Positions 37,144 through 48,154 of a DNA stretch of 64,000 bases are shown piece by piece. Location of the stretch: the NCBI GenBank assembly GCA_045132235.1, contig JBGURX010000046.1, positions 1 to 64,000 on the forward strand. The letters are read 5' to 3'. The notes under the pieces are model-generated. The model was not told where the DNA came from and made no database searches. It saw only the letters and a list, made by a program, of their open reading frames with translations. Position 1 is the first letter of the stretch, and each line of letters opens with the position of its first letter. A program made the position numbers and the translations under genes. The DNA is from UBA1756 sp045132235 (GTDB lineage: Bacteria; Bacteroidota; Bacteroidia; Bacteroidales; WCHB1-69).

Positions 37144-38073
37144 ATGAAAAAGCGCGCAACCCTGTACTACACTCTCATCCTTGTTGCCGTAGGCTTCTGG
37201 GGCGTGTCGTTTGTCTTCACCAAAGCGCTGCTCGCCCATCTCGCCCCCATCGTCATCCTGTTTCTCCGACTGCTCATCGCCACCGCGCTGCAGGCCGTGG
37301 TGTGCCGGCTGTTCTTTCACCAGCCGCTGCGCAAAATCCCCGGCAAAGACTGGCTTTACCTGCTGATGCTCAGTCTTTTCGAGCCTTTCCTCTACTTTAT
37401 CTTCGAAACCTATAGCATCCAATACACCGACCCCACCATCGTGTCGGTCATCATCGCCACCATCCCCATCTTCACGGTTCTGCTCTCCTTCTTCTACTTC
37501 AAGGAGAACCTCTCGTGGCTCAACATGGCGGGCGTGGCGGTGTCGGTGGCGGGCATCGTGGTGATGCTGGTGCCCGAATTCGGCGACGTGACCTTCAACC
37601 CGCTCGGCATTGTCTTGGCCTTCGGCGCGGTGGGCACCGCCGTGGGCTACAGCTTCTTCCTGAAAAAAATCTCCGACCGCTACAACCCCATCTTCATCGT
37701 CACATGGCAGAACACCTTCGGACTGCTGTTCATCCTGCCGGTGATGCTGTTCGTACACGGCACCGGCGACCTGCACCGGCAATTCGCCATGCTCGCCGAC
37801 CTCACCGTGCTGCGCGATGTCATCCTGCTGGCGGTCTTCTGCTCGGCACTCGCCTACACCTTCTATATCACGGCATTGCAACGCATCGGACTGGCGCGCG
37901 CCAACACCTTCACCAACCTGATTCCCGTGGTGACGGGTCTGTTCGCCTTCTTCGTCTTGGGCGAGCCGTTCCCGCCGCTGAAAATCATCGGTGCAGTGAT
38001 GGCTGTGGCAGGCGTTTGGTGCGTGCAGGCACAATTCAAAAAAAGCAAAGCCATCTCTTTTCATCAAAAATAA
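37144..38073 (+). CDS. EamA/DMT-family transporter
   Basis: 309-residue inner-membrane protein with about ten hydrophobic segments in two five-helix EamA repeats, as in drug/metabolite exporters. Motifs include FWGVSFVFTKALLAHLAP in repeat 1 and LARANTFTNLIPVVTGLFAF in repeat 2, typical of amino acid or nucleoside exporters. Substrate cannot be told from sequence. It begins 16 bases after the secG terminator and metH follows after 9 bases, so it may be co-transcribed with metH. Confidence 0.9.
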   Translation: MKKRATLYYTLILVAVGFWGVSFVFTKALLAHLAPIVILFLRLLIATALQAVVCRLFFHQPLRKIPGKDWLYLLMLSLFEPFLYFIFETYSIQYTDPTIVSVIIATIPIFTVLLSFFYFKENLSWLNMAGVAVSVAGIVVMLVPEFGDVTFNPLGIVLAFGAVGTAVGYSFFLKKISDRYNPIFIVTWQNTFGLLFILPVMLFVHGTGDLHRQFAMLADLTVLRDVILLAVFCSALAYTFYITALQRIGLARANTFTNLIPVVTGLFAFFVLGEPFPPLKIIGAVMAVAGVWCVQAQFKKSKAISFHQK

Positions 38074-38082
38074 ATTTTATTT

Positions 38083-40404
<2,322 letters not shown>

Positions 40405-40431
40405 TATTCAAAAAATAATCATACTTTTGCA

Positions 40432-40439
40432 GCGTTAAA
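40432..40439 (+). promoter_or_regulatory. Bacteroidota -7 element for the DUF4190-type gene
   Basis: TACTTTTG followed by CAG, matching TAnnTTTGC, 24 bases before the ATG at 40464. Confidence 0.65.
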
Positions 40440-40463
40440 ATAAATCAAATAAAACAAATTATT

Positions 40464-40907
40464 ATGGAAGAAAATCTCAACAACGCAGAGGATATGCAAA
40501 ACACCCCTCAAACTCCGGAAGTAACACCGTGTCCTCCGGTACAAGAACCTCAGCAGCCGGCATACGAGCCATACCAACAACCTTACCAGCAGCCCTACCC
40601 TGTCCAGCCGAAAGAGCCCAGACTCAGAAGAAATTTCATTGGAGGAACGGGATTTGTGCTGGGTGTCGTCGGCATCGTGCTGTTCTGGGTCCCCTTTGTA
40701 CGTTTCATCCTTGGAGTCCTCGGACTCACATTGTCCTTGGTGGGCATTTTCCGCAAAAACTGCCGCAGGGCTTTCCCCATCGCCGGTCTGATTTTGTCCT
40801 CTCTCGTGCTGCTCATCATCGCCATCATCTGGTTCCACTTCGGCTACGATCTCTCTGACATTTTCAATGACGATTTCCTCGATTTTCTCAACTTCCTCGA
40901 TAAATAA
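40464..40907 (+). CDS. Small membrane protein with Pro/Gln-rich head (DUF4190-like)
   Basis: 147 residues. Residues 1-50 are low complexity with repeated YQQPYQQPYP. Two or three hydrophobic segments follow (FVLGVVGIVLFWVPFVRFIL, LGLTLSLVGIF and AGLILSSLVLLIIAIIWFHF), then an acidic/aromatic tail (DLSDIFNDDFLDFLNFLDK). This layout matches DUF4190 proteins, small inner-membrane proteins of unknown function. It has its own promoter element and intrinsic terminator, so it is a single-gene unit. Confidence 0.8.
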   Translation: MEENLNNAEDMQNTPQTPEVTPCPPVQEPQQPAYEPYQQPYQQPYPVQPKEPRLRRNFIGGTGFVLGVVGIVLFWVPFVRFILGVLGLTLSLVGIFRKNCRRAFPIAGLILSSLVLLIIAIIWFHFGYDLSDIFNDDFLDFLNFLDK

Positions 40908-40944
40908 ACCTGTCAAGAAGATTTCCAACATCATTTTTCATAGC

Positions 40945-40976
40945 AACCCATCCCTCATACGGATGGGTTTTCTTTT
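40945..40976 (+). terminator. Intrinsic terminator after the DUF4190-type gene
   Basis: Perfect 9-bp stem (AACCCATCC and GGATGGGTT), 7-base loop, followed by TTCTTTTT. Confidence 0.85.
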
Positions 40977-41020
40977 TGGGAAAAATCAGAATATTTTCAA
41001 AAACATGTCAGAAATTTTTA

Positions 41021-41028
41021 TAAATTTG
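41021..41028 (+). promoter_or_regulatory. Bacteroidota -7 element for the secreted hypothetical gene
   Basis: TAAATTTG followed by CAC, matching TAnnTTTGC, 61 bases before the ATG at 41090. Confidence 0.6.
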
Positions 41029-41089
41029 CACGATTTTTTTCAAAATGATAATTTGGCGTAGTTTTTTATCGAAATAAAAAAAAGAGATT

Positions 41090-42694
41090 ATGAAAAAAGC
41101 ATTATTACTCTCTGTCATTCTTATACTTACATTAACCCTTCCATTTCCTTGCAAAGCACAGACTCCCCTCACCGAGGGCGGCGGAGCTGTGGTCCCGAAA
41201 TGTTCGGCGGCGCTCTCCACCCAAACGCTGATACGCAACAGCGACAAAAGTGCGCTTTTTTACCTTGAGACCTACAGTCCGAATGTCAAGCTGCAGTATC
41301 AGGGGCTGGTGACCTACAACAAAACCACGGGCACGGCCTTCGAGGAGGATATCCAGCTGCCGGAAGGCTACCACCACCTCTACACCCGCGTCATCGGCAC
41401 GGAGCTGTACGGCTACTATTACCGCTACAATGCCGAAAAAAAGTCGTTTGACTATTCCGTAGCACATTATCCACAAAAGAAAAGCGTTGACGGAGTGCGT
41501 GTTGTAACTCCAGAAAACCGTCTGTCGTTAGACTTGGAAGGACGCGGCGAAATCCTGAAATATGTGGCCGTGTCGCCCGACGACTCCAAGTACGCCATGA
41601 TTTTCATCGCCCCCAACGACCGCAACCAAGCCCCCTACTTCTACTGCTACATCTACGACAACACCGGCAAGGAGATCTGGTACGACAAGTTTTTGCCCAC
41701 CATCGCCGGCAACAAATTTTCCATTCAGGATATTGAGTTGAGCGACAAGGGCGAGCTGCTGCTGCTGGTATATGCCACCAAGGGCAAGAACGCCACCATC
41801 CAGAACCCCACCCTGCAGCTTTTCAGCTGCACCCGCGGCAACCTCAACTCCATCACAGAAGCCCTCGACTTCGGCTTCGTGAACTCGATGAAGATGCTCC
41901 GGCTGGCCAACAAAGACCTCTTTATTGGTGGATATTATGATGAAACCCAGCAGAGCAACACCACGGGCTACTTCACGTATGTGGTGAAAGACGAGCCGCT
42001 GCGCATCACCGAGAAGTCGCACGCCCCCTTCGACCGCACAAAAGGCAACGAGTACTACAACCTCAACGACGGCGACTACTACGTCAAGTGCGACTATCTG
42101 TTCGAGATGCCCGACCACATCGTGGCGATGCTCGGCGAGCAGTATGCCAGCATACAGCTTAGCGACAAGGGTGCAATGCCCTACCGCCACCATACCAACG
42201 ACATCTACTGCAACCGCTTCACCCTCAACGGCACCGACCTCGGCTGTATCAAGGTGAACAAACACACCAGCGCCCAGGCTGCCGACATTGTGACCACCCA
42301 CGACGACGGCGAGCGCATCGCCGCCTTCCGCATGGAAGAGAAGACCGCCCGCCCGAAAGCGCCCACCTTCTACAACCTCGGCATCGGCTATGTGCCCGTG
42401 GTGAAAGGCAGCGAGATTTTCGTGCTCTACACCGACCTGCTCTCCAACTACGAGGAGGACAACAACGACTGGAACGCCGCCGAGATAGAGAGTCCCGACA
42501 AGAACTGTCTGGTAGTGGCGCGCATGGACTACAGCACCGACAAAAAGGTCATCATGCTGCCCAACAAGGCCGGACAGACCTTCCACAATGTGTGGCTGGT
42601 GGACGGCGACGATATCTACTTCGGGATGAGCGGAAAGAAAAGCTACACCATTGAGAAGTTCAAGCTGGACAAGAAGTGGACGTGGGACAAGTAA
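41090..42694 (+). CDS. Secreted protein of unknown function (probable beta-propeller-like)
   Basis: 534 residues with a signal peptide (cleavage after CKA, about residue 22). I do not recognise the family. The mature part has recurring short blocks of the kind found in propeller or six-bladed-barrel proteins: AVSPDDSKYAMIFIAPND, IQDIELSDKGELLLLVYA, HNVWLVDGDDIYFGM. There is no T9SS sorting domain, lipobox or transmembrane segment, so it is probably periplasmic. It has its own promoter element; ispH follows after 59 bases that contain a heptad repeat. Confidence 0.7.
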   Translation: MKKALLLSVILILTLTLPFPCKAQTPLTEGGGAVVPKCSAALSTQTLIRNSDKSALFYLETYSPNVKLQYQGLVTYNKTTGTAFEEDIQLPEGYHHLYTRVIGTELYGYYYRYNAEKKSFDYSVAHYPQKKSVDGVRVVTPENRLSLDLEGRGEILKYVAVSPDDSKYAMIFIAPNDRNQAPYFYCYIYDNTGKEIWYDKFLPTIAGNKFSIQDIELSDKGELLLLVYATKGKNATIQNPTLQLFSCTRGNLNSITEALDFGFVNSMKMLRLANKDLFIGGYYDETQQSNTTGYFTYVVKDEPLRITEKSHAPFDRTKGNEYYNLNDGDYYVKCDYLFEMPDHIVAMLGEQYASIQLSDKGAMPYRHHTNDIYCNRFTLNGTDLGCIKVNKHTSAQAADIVTTHDDGERIAAFRMEEKTARPKAPTFYNLGIGYVPVVKGSEIFVLYTDLLSNYEEDNNDWNAAEIESPDKNCLVVARMDYSTDKKVIMLPNKAGQTFHNVWLVDGDDIYFGMSGKKSYTIEKFKLDKKWTWDK

Positions 42695-42700
42695 GGTGAA

Positions 42701-42724
42701 ATTTGAAAATTGAAAATTGAAAGG
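42701..42724. repeat. AATTGAA heptad tandem repeat
   Basis: Three heptads (ATTTGAA, AATTGAA, AATTGAA) plus AGG, between the secreted hypothetical gene and ispH. Third copy of the window-wide heptad family. Confidence 0.7.
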
Positions 42725-42753
42725 TTAAAATATAGGAGGGACTGAGGAAGTAC

Positions 42754-43644
42754 ATGCAAGTTACGATTGACGGACATTCGGGTTTCTGTTCCGGGGTCAT
42801 CAACGCCATACAGACGGCGGAGGAGTGGCTGCGGAAGGAGGGAACACTCTACTGTCTCGGCGACATCGTGCACAACAGCGAGGAGCTGCAGCGGCTGGTG
42901 CAGATGGGGTTGAAGGTCATCTCCTACGACGAGTTCCGCAGCCTGCGGGGGGGGCGGGTGCTGATACGCGCCCACGGCGAACCGCCGGAGACCTACCGCA
43001 TCGCCCAAGAAAACGGCATCGAGATCATCGATGCCACCTGCAAGGTGGTGCTGAACCTGCAGCAGACCATCAAACGGGAGTTTGAGACGGCGGGAGCCGA
43101 CACCCAGATTCTCATCTTCGGCAAGCAAGGCCATGCCGAAGTCATCGGGCTGCTGGGGCAGACCGACGGCAAAGGACTGGTCATCAGTGCATTGGAAGAC
43201 ATCCAGCGCATCGACCTGTCGCGGCCGGCATGTCTTTTTTCGCAAACCACCCAGAACTCTGAGACGTACCAGAAAATCATCGAGGCCATCACCGAGGCCT
43301 ACACACGGCAGGGGCATCCCGAGCTGTTCACCCATCACGACACCATCTGTCACAGCGTGACCAACCGCGCCCGCCAGATCGAGGAGTTCGCCCGTCAGTA
43401 CGACCGCATCGTCTTCGTGTCGGGGGCCAAGAGCTCCAACGGTCTTTATCTATACGAAATCTGTAAAAAAAGCAATTCCAACACCCACTTCGTCACCGCT
43501 TTGGAGACAATTTCCGACATTCCTGCAGGGGCCGACGAGCGTATCGGCATCTGCGGGGCCACCTCCACCCCGATGTGGCTGATGGAAAAGGCCGCCGACC
43601 TCATCCGGCAGAACCAACCGAATATTCATTATCAAAATCATTAA
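42754..43644 (+). CDS. ispH: 4-hydroxy-3-methylbut-2-enyl diphosphate reductase
   Basis: Last enzyme of the MEP isoprenoid pathway; an iron-sulfur enzyme making IPP and DMAPP. 296 residues. The three cluster cysteines are C12 (SGFCSGV), C96 (DATCKVV) and C199 (TICHSVTN). Other motifs include DIVHNSEE, IRAHGEPPE, GKQGHAEVIG and GICGATSTPMWLME. An AGGAGG sequence at 42734-42739 and a GAGGA closer to the ATG form an unusually purine-rich leader for this phylum. It begins a run ispH-nhaD-nucleotidyltransferase-Na/Pi cotransporter with gaps of 5-26 bases. Confidence 0.96.
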   Translation: MQVTIDGHSGFCSGVINAIQTAEEWLRKEGTLYCLGDIVHNSEELQRLVQMGLKVISYDEFRSLRGGRVLIRAHGEPPETYRIAQENGIEIIDATCKVVLNLQQTIKREFETAGADTQILIFGKQGHAEVIGLLGQTDGKGLVISALEDIQRIDLSRPACLFSQTTQNSETYQKIIEAITEAYTRQGHPELFTHHDTICHSVTNRARQIEEFARQYDRIVFVSGAKSSNGLYLYEICKKSNSNTHFVTALETISDIPAGADERIGICGATSTPMWLMEKAADLIRQNQPNIHYQNH

Positions 43645-43656
43645 AAAATCTATTAC

Positions 43657-45435
43657 ATGTCCAACTTCACTTTTATCTTCATGCTTGTGGCCTTCCTCGT
43701 CGGTTACACTGTAATCGCGCTGGAACATCCGCTGAAAATCAACAAGACCGCCACTGCCCTGCTGCTGGGCGTGCTGCTGTGGGTATGCGCCGTCATCGGC
43801 GGCGAGAGCATTCTCGTCAATACCGAACCGCTGCGCGACTACATCACCCGCAACCCCGGCAGCGGCTTCACCGAATGGCTCGTCCATTCCGAACTGCTGC
43901 ACTCGCTGGGCGACATCGCTGAGATCCTCTTCTTCCTGATGGGTGCCATGACCATTGTGGAGGTAGTGGACACCAACGGCGGCTTCAAGATCATCACCGA
44001 CCATATCAAGACCAAGAAAAAAACACGCCTGCTGTGGATCATCTGCATCCTGACCTTTTTCATGTCGGCAGTGTTGGACAACCTGACCACCTCCATCGTG
44101 ATGATTGCCCTGCTGCGCAAGATGATGCAGCGCAAAGACCGTCTCATCTTCGCCAGCATGGTGATTCTGGCCGCCAACGCGGGCGGTGCGTGGTCGCCCA
44201 TCGGCGACGTGACCACCATCATGCTGTGGATTGCCGGCGACGTCACCAGCGCCAACATCATCGTGGCCACCCTCTTTGCCAGCATCATCTCCATTGTTGT
44301 ACCGCTCATTATCCTCACCTTCATGATGAGAGGAGAGAATGAAGTGACTCCGCCGGAAGAGGCCACCGACCATGTGGAAGGCAGCTACACCAACAGCAAG
44401 GGCATGAGCACACTCTTCCTCTGCGTGGGCGTGGGCGCTCTGGTGTGCGTGCCCGTCTTCAAGACCATCACCCACCTGCCTCCCTACCTCGGAATGTTAG
44501 GCGGCCTGGGCATTTTGTGGGTACTCTCTGAGATTGTGCACCGCAAGCAGGAAGCACACAGCAAGAAATATTCCATCCTGTCCATCATCTCCCGCATCGA
44601 CCTGCCCAGCATCCTCTTCTTCCTCGGCATTTTGCTGGCAGTGAACGCCCTGCGCGTTGTTGGCCACTTGGCACTGCTCTCCAACGGTTTGGACAGCATC
44701 CCGATGGCAGACCCGGGCAAATACTACGTCATCAACATCATCATCGGCGTGCTCTCCTCCATCGTGGACAATGTGCCGCTGGTGGCGGGAGCCATGGGCA
44801 TGTACCACTTCCCCACCGACCACTACTTCTGGGAGATGCTGGCCTACTGTGCCGGTACGGGTGGCAGTATCCTCATCATCGGTTCCGCTGCCGGTGTGGC
44901 CGTGATGGGTTTGGAGAAGATCGACTTCATCTGGTACCTCAAGCACATTTCATGGCTCGCACTGGTCGGATACCTCGCCGGTGCGCTCTGCTTCATCGGG
45001 CAGAAGGCCATCACCAACCATTTCGCCAACAATGAGAACAAGGCAGCTGTGGAGATGACGCAAGACGGGGTGAAGGAGTATCTGATGGGCAACACCTACT
45101 ACATCACCTCCGACATGCCCAGCCAGAAAAACGGAGAAATGATCATGCTGCACGACAGCACCACCATCAACTTCATCCAGTACTGCGAGGCCAACGACAG
45201 TCTCATCGGCATGCGCATGTCACGGGTGATTTACAGCCACAAAGACGGCAGTTACGAATACATCAGCCAATCAAGCGACCTCTACCCGGGCAAGATTTCC
45301 GTGGACATCAAGGACACACTCGGCCACATCGACTACGGCGGCTACGAGCTGACCGTCAGCCAGTCGGGACGGGTGTTTAGCGTGCAGCAGAATCCCTACG
45401 GAGAGGCCAACATTGTTGAATTACGAAAAAAATAG
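43657..45435 (+). CDS. nhaD: NhaD-family Na+/H+ antiporter with C-terminal soluble tail
   Basis: 592 residues. The N-terminal 450 residues carry about 11-12 hydrophobic segments of the ion-transporter superfamily, with NhaD hallmarks VLDNLTTSIVMIALLRKM, ANAGGAWSPIGDVTTIMLW and IVDNVPLVAGAMGMY. Inner-membrane exchange of sodium for protons is the known family role. Residues from about 455 to 592 form an extra hydrophilic domain (LMGNTYYITSDMPSQKNGE and GGYELTVSQSGRVFSVQ) that I do not recognise and that standard NhaD proteins lack. It lies 12 bases after ispH. Confidence 0.92.
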   Translation: MSNFTFIFMLVAFLVGYTVIALEHPLKINKTATALLLGVLLWVCAVIGGESILVNTEPLRDYITRNPGSGFTEWLVHSELLHSLGDIAEILFFLMGAMTIVEVVDTNGGFKIITDHIKTKKKTRLLWIICILTFFMSAVLDNLTTSIVMIALLRKMMQRKDRLIFASMVILAANAGGAWSPIGDVTTIMLWIAGDVTSANIIVATLFASIISIVVPLIILTFMMRGENEVTPPEEATDHVEGSYTNSKGMSTLFLCVGVGALVCVPVFKTITHLPPYLGMLGGLGILWVLSEIVHRKQEAHSKKYSILSIISRIDLPSILFFLGILLAVNALRVVGHLALLSNGLDSIPMADPGKYYVINIIIGVLSSIVDNVPLVAGAMGMYHFPTDHYFWEMLAYCAGTGGSILIIGSAAGVAVMGLEKIDFIWYLKHISWLALVGYLAGALCFIGQKAITNHFANNENKAAVEMTQDGVKEYLMGNTYYITSDMPSQKNGEMIMLHDSTTINFIQYCEANDSLIGMRMSRVIYSHKDGSYEYISQSSDLYPGKISVDIKDTLGHIDYGGYELTVSQSGRVFSVQQNPYGEANIVELRKK

Positions 45436-45440
45436 CGGTT

Positions 45441-46316
45441 ATGAATCCCACATTACTAGTATTGGCTGCCGGCATGGGCAGCCGCTACGGCGGTCTGAAA
45501 CAGCTGGACCAGCTCGGTCCCAACGGCGAGACCATCATGGACTATTCGGTACGCTACGCCATCGAAGCCGGCTACGGCAAGATTGTGTATGTCATCCGGC
45601 GCAGCATGGAGGCTGACTTTTGCGAGCACATCCTCCCGAAATATGCCGACCGCATTCCGGTGGAATATGTATTTCAGGAACTTGACGTACTGCCGGACGG
45701 TTTTTCCGTGAATCCTGAACGGGTGAAGCCTTACGGCACAGCCCACGCCATCCTTGTGGCAAAAGAAGCGGTCAAAGAGCCCTTTACAGTCATCAATGCT
45801 GATGACTTTTATGGGAAAGATGCCTTCCGCGTGATGGCCGACTTCCTGCGCCAGCCGCAGGCACCCGCCGCGCCGCAGTTCGCCATGGTGGGCTACCGCC
45901 TCGAGAACACCCTGTCGGAGAACGGCACCGTGTCGAGAGGAGTATGCACCGCCGACGAACACGGCCATCTGGTGAGCATCACCGAGATGACCAAGATCGG
46001 GCGGCACGACGGCCTCATCCGCAATGCCGAAGCCGACGGCACCTTCACTCCGCTGGACGGCAAAACCCCTGTCTCCATGAACTTCTGGGGCTTCACTCCC
46101 CTCTTCTTCGACAAGCTCGATGGGATGTTCCGCGACTTCCTCACCGCCCACAACGACGACCCCAAGTCGGAGTTCCAGATTCCGACCGTCATCAACTACT
46201 TCCTGACCAGCGGCGCTGCCACCATCAACATTCTGGACAGCGACGCGCAGTGGTTCGGGGTCACCTACCAGGCCGACCGGCCGTATGTGGTGGAGCGGTT
46301 GGCACAATTGAAATAA
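45441..46316 (+). CDS. Sugar nucleotidyltransferase-like NTP transferase
   Basis: 291-residue protein of the nucleotidyltransferase (GT-A-like) fold. LVLAAGMGSRYGGLKQLDQL is the NTP-binding loop, with FTVINADDFYG carrying the metal-binding acidic residues and VKPYGTAHAILVAKEAV similar to hexose-1-phosphate uridylyl/thymidylyl-transferases. The substrate is not clear. It lies 5 bases after nhaD and 26 before the Na/Pi cotransporter; the functional link is not evident. Confidence 0.85.
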   Translation: MNPTLLVLAAGMGSRYGGLKQLDQLGPNGETIMDYSVRYAIEAGYGKIVYVIRRSMEADFCEHILPKYADRIPVEYVFQELDVLPDGFSVNPERVKPYGTAHAILVAKEAVKEPFTVINADDFYGKDAFRVMADFLRQPQAPAAPQFAMVGYRLENTLSENGTVSRGVCTADEHGHLVSITEMTKIGRHDGLIRNAEADGTFTPLDGKTPVSMNFWGFTPLFFDKLDGMFRDFLTAHNDDPKSEFQIPTVINYFLTSGAATINILDSDAQWFGVTYQADRPYVVERLAQLK

Positions 46317-46342
46317 AATCCATCAAACAAAACCTATAGGAA

Positions 46343-48046
46343 ATGGAATTCTGGGATATTTTGAAAATATTGGGGTGCTTGGCACTGCTCATGTTCGGTA
46401 TGAAGACCATGAGCGAGGCTTTGCAGAAGCTCACGGGCGGTAACCTGCGCAAAGTGCTGGGCGCCATGACCGCCAACCGCTTCACGGGCATCTGCACAGG
46501 TGCTTTTGTCACCGCCTCGGTGCAGTCGTCAACAGCCACCACCGTGCTCACCGTCAGCTTCGTGAACGCGGGACTGCTCACCCTCGCACAGGCCATCTCG
46601 GTGATCATGGGTGCCAACATCGGCACCACGGCCACCGCATGGATCATGGCGGTGTTCGGCTTCCAGTTCGACATGAAGCTGGTGGTGTTCCCGCTCTTCG
46701 CCATCGGCATCGCCATGTCGTATTTCAAGAAGAACGGCGCCCGCTCGTTCGGGGAGTTCCTGTTCGGCTTCGCCTTCCTATTCCTCGCACTGGTCACCCT
46801 GCGTGAAACCGCCAACGGAATGCATCTGGAAGAAAACCAGTCCATTATGGGCTTCTTCAAAAGCTGCAGCGACTACGGCTGGATCACCTACATCTTGTTC
46901 CTCGTCATCGGCGGACTGCTCACCTTCTGCGTGCAGTCGTCGGCGGCCATCATGGCCATCACCATGATTCTGTGCTCCACCGGTGTAGCCGATATTTATC
47001 AAGGTATTGCCTTGGTATTGGGTGAAAACATCGGCACCACCATCACCTCCAACTTGGTGGCCATGAAAGCCAGCACACAGGCGCGGCGGGCAGCCATGGC
47101 GCACCTGCTGTTCAACCTGTTCGGCGTATGCTGGGTGCTCATCATCTTCAGACCTTTCATCAACCTCGTGTGCCACATTGTGGGCTTCAACCCGGGCCTG
47201 CCGATTGCCGACGTGCCGAACGCCGAAATCCGCATCACCTACGCATTGGCAGGTTTCCATACCGCCTTCAACCTCTGCAACACCCTCATTCTTGTATGGT
47301 TTGTGCCTTTGCTGGAAAAACTGGTGAGTCAGATTATCAAGGTGAAGGGCGAAGACGAGGAGACCCGGCTTCGCTTCATCGGCGGCGGTCTTCTCTCCAC
47401 TGCCGAGCTCTCGCTCATGGCCGCCCGACAAGAGGTGAACCATTTCGCCATGCGCGTGCACCGCATGTTCGGATTCATCCCCGACCTGCTGAAGATCAGC
47501 AAGCCCGACGATTTTGCCAAGCTGTTCTCCCGCATCGAAAAATACGAGACCATCAGCGACAACATGGAGATTGAGATTGCAAAATACCTCAACAAAGTTT
47601 CGGAAGGCCGACTCAGTCTTGAAAGTAAGGAGCAGATCCGCATCATGCTGCGTGAAATCGCTGAATTAGAGAGTATTGCCGACAGCTGTTACAACATGAG
47701 TCGCGTCATCAACCGAAAATTCCAAGCCAAAGAGAAGTTCACCCATGAACAGCTCGAACACATTGCCCACATGTTTGAACTGTGCGACAAGTCCATCACC
47801 CAGATGGAGACCATTCTGAACGACCCCAACCACACTGTTGATCCCAAGGAATCGCTTTATATTGAAATGGAAATCAACAACTACCGCACCCAGCTGAAAG
47901 AGAACAACGTCATCGACATCAACGAGCAGAAGTACGACTACCAGACGGGTGTGAACTACATGGACATCATCGGCGACAGCGAAAAAATCGGCGACTATGC
48001 CATCAACATTGTAGAAGCCCACCGGCAGGTGAAGTTGACCACATAG
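46343..48046 (+). CDS. Na+/Pi cotransporter family protein with PhoU-like domain
   Basis: 567 residues. The membrane half carries the duplicated QSS signatures (TASVQSSTATTVLTVSF and CVQSSAAIMAITMIL) of NptA/YjbB-type sodium-phosphate transporters. The C-terminal part, from about residue 335, is a helical PhoU-like domain (MEIEIAKYLNKVSEGRLS; DIIGDSEKIGDYAINIVE). Members import or export inorganic phosphate with sodium. It is the last gene of the ispH-led run. Confidence 0.92.
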   Translation: MEFWDILKILGCLALLMFGMKTMSEALQKLTGGNLRKVLGAMTANRFTGICTGAFVTASVQSSTATTVLTVSFVNAGLLTLAQAISVIMGANIGTTATAWIMAVFGFQFDMKLVVFPLFAIGIAMSYFKKNGARSFGEFLFGFAFLFLALVTLRETANGMHLEENQSIMGFFKSCSDYGWITYILFLVIGGLLTFCVQSSAAIMAITMILCSTGVADIYQGIALVLGENIGTTITSNLVAMKASTQARRAAMAHLLFNLFGVCWVLIIFRPFINLVCHIVGFNPGLPIADVPNAEIRITYALAGFHTAFNLCNTLILVWFVPLLEKLVSQIIKVKGEDEETRLRFIGGGLLSTAELSLMAARQEVNHFAMRVHRMFGFIPDLLKISKPDDFAKLFSRIEKYETISDNMEIEIAKYLNKVSEGRLSLESKEQIRIMLREIAELESIADSCYNMSRVINRKFQAKEKFTHEQLEHIAHMFELCDKSITQMETILNDPNHTVDPKESLYIEMEINNYRTQLKENNVIDINEQKYDYQTGVNYMDIIGDSEKIGDYAINIVEAHRQVKLTT

Positions 48047-48128
48047 TAAGATTAAACTAATCTCCGTTTTCTTTTTGCATTTCTTCTTTTCTTTGTAAAA
48101 ACTGACAAATCATCATCAATATTTATTT

Positions 48129-48136
48129 TAATTTTG
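48129..48136 (+). promoter_or_regulatory. Bacteroidota -7 element for the MacAB-TolC-type operon
   Basis: TAATTTTG followed by CC, matching TAnnTTTGC, 18 bases before the ATG at 48155. It falls where a longer TTG start (48134) would be, supporting the ATG. Confidence 0.6.
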
Positions 48137-48154
48137 CCAGCTAAAATAAGTAAT

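Noticed and set aside
38074..38082. Cobalamin riboswitch expected upstream of metH
   Set aside because: Only nine bases separate metH from the transporter gene, which leaves no room for one.
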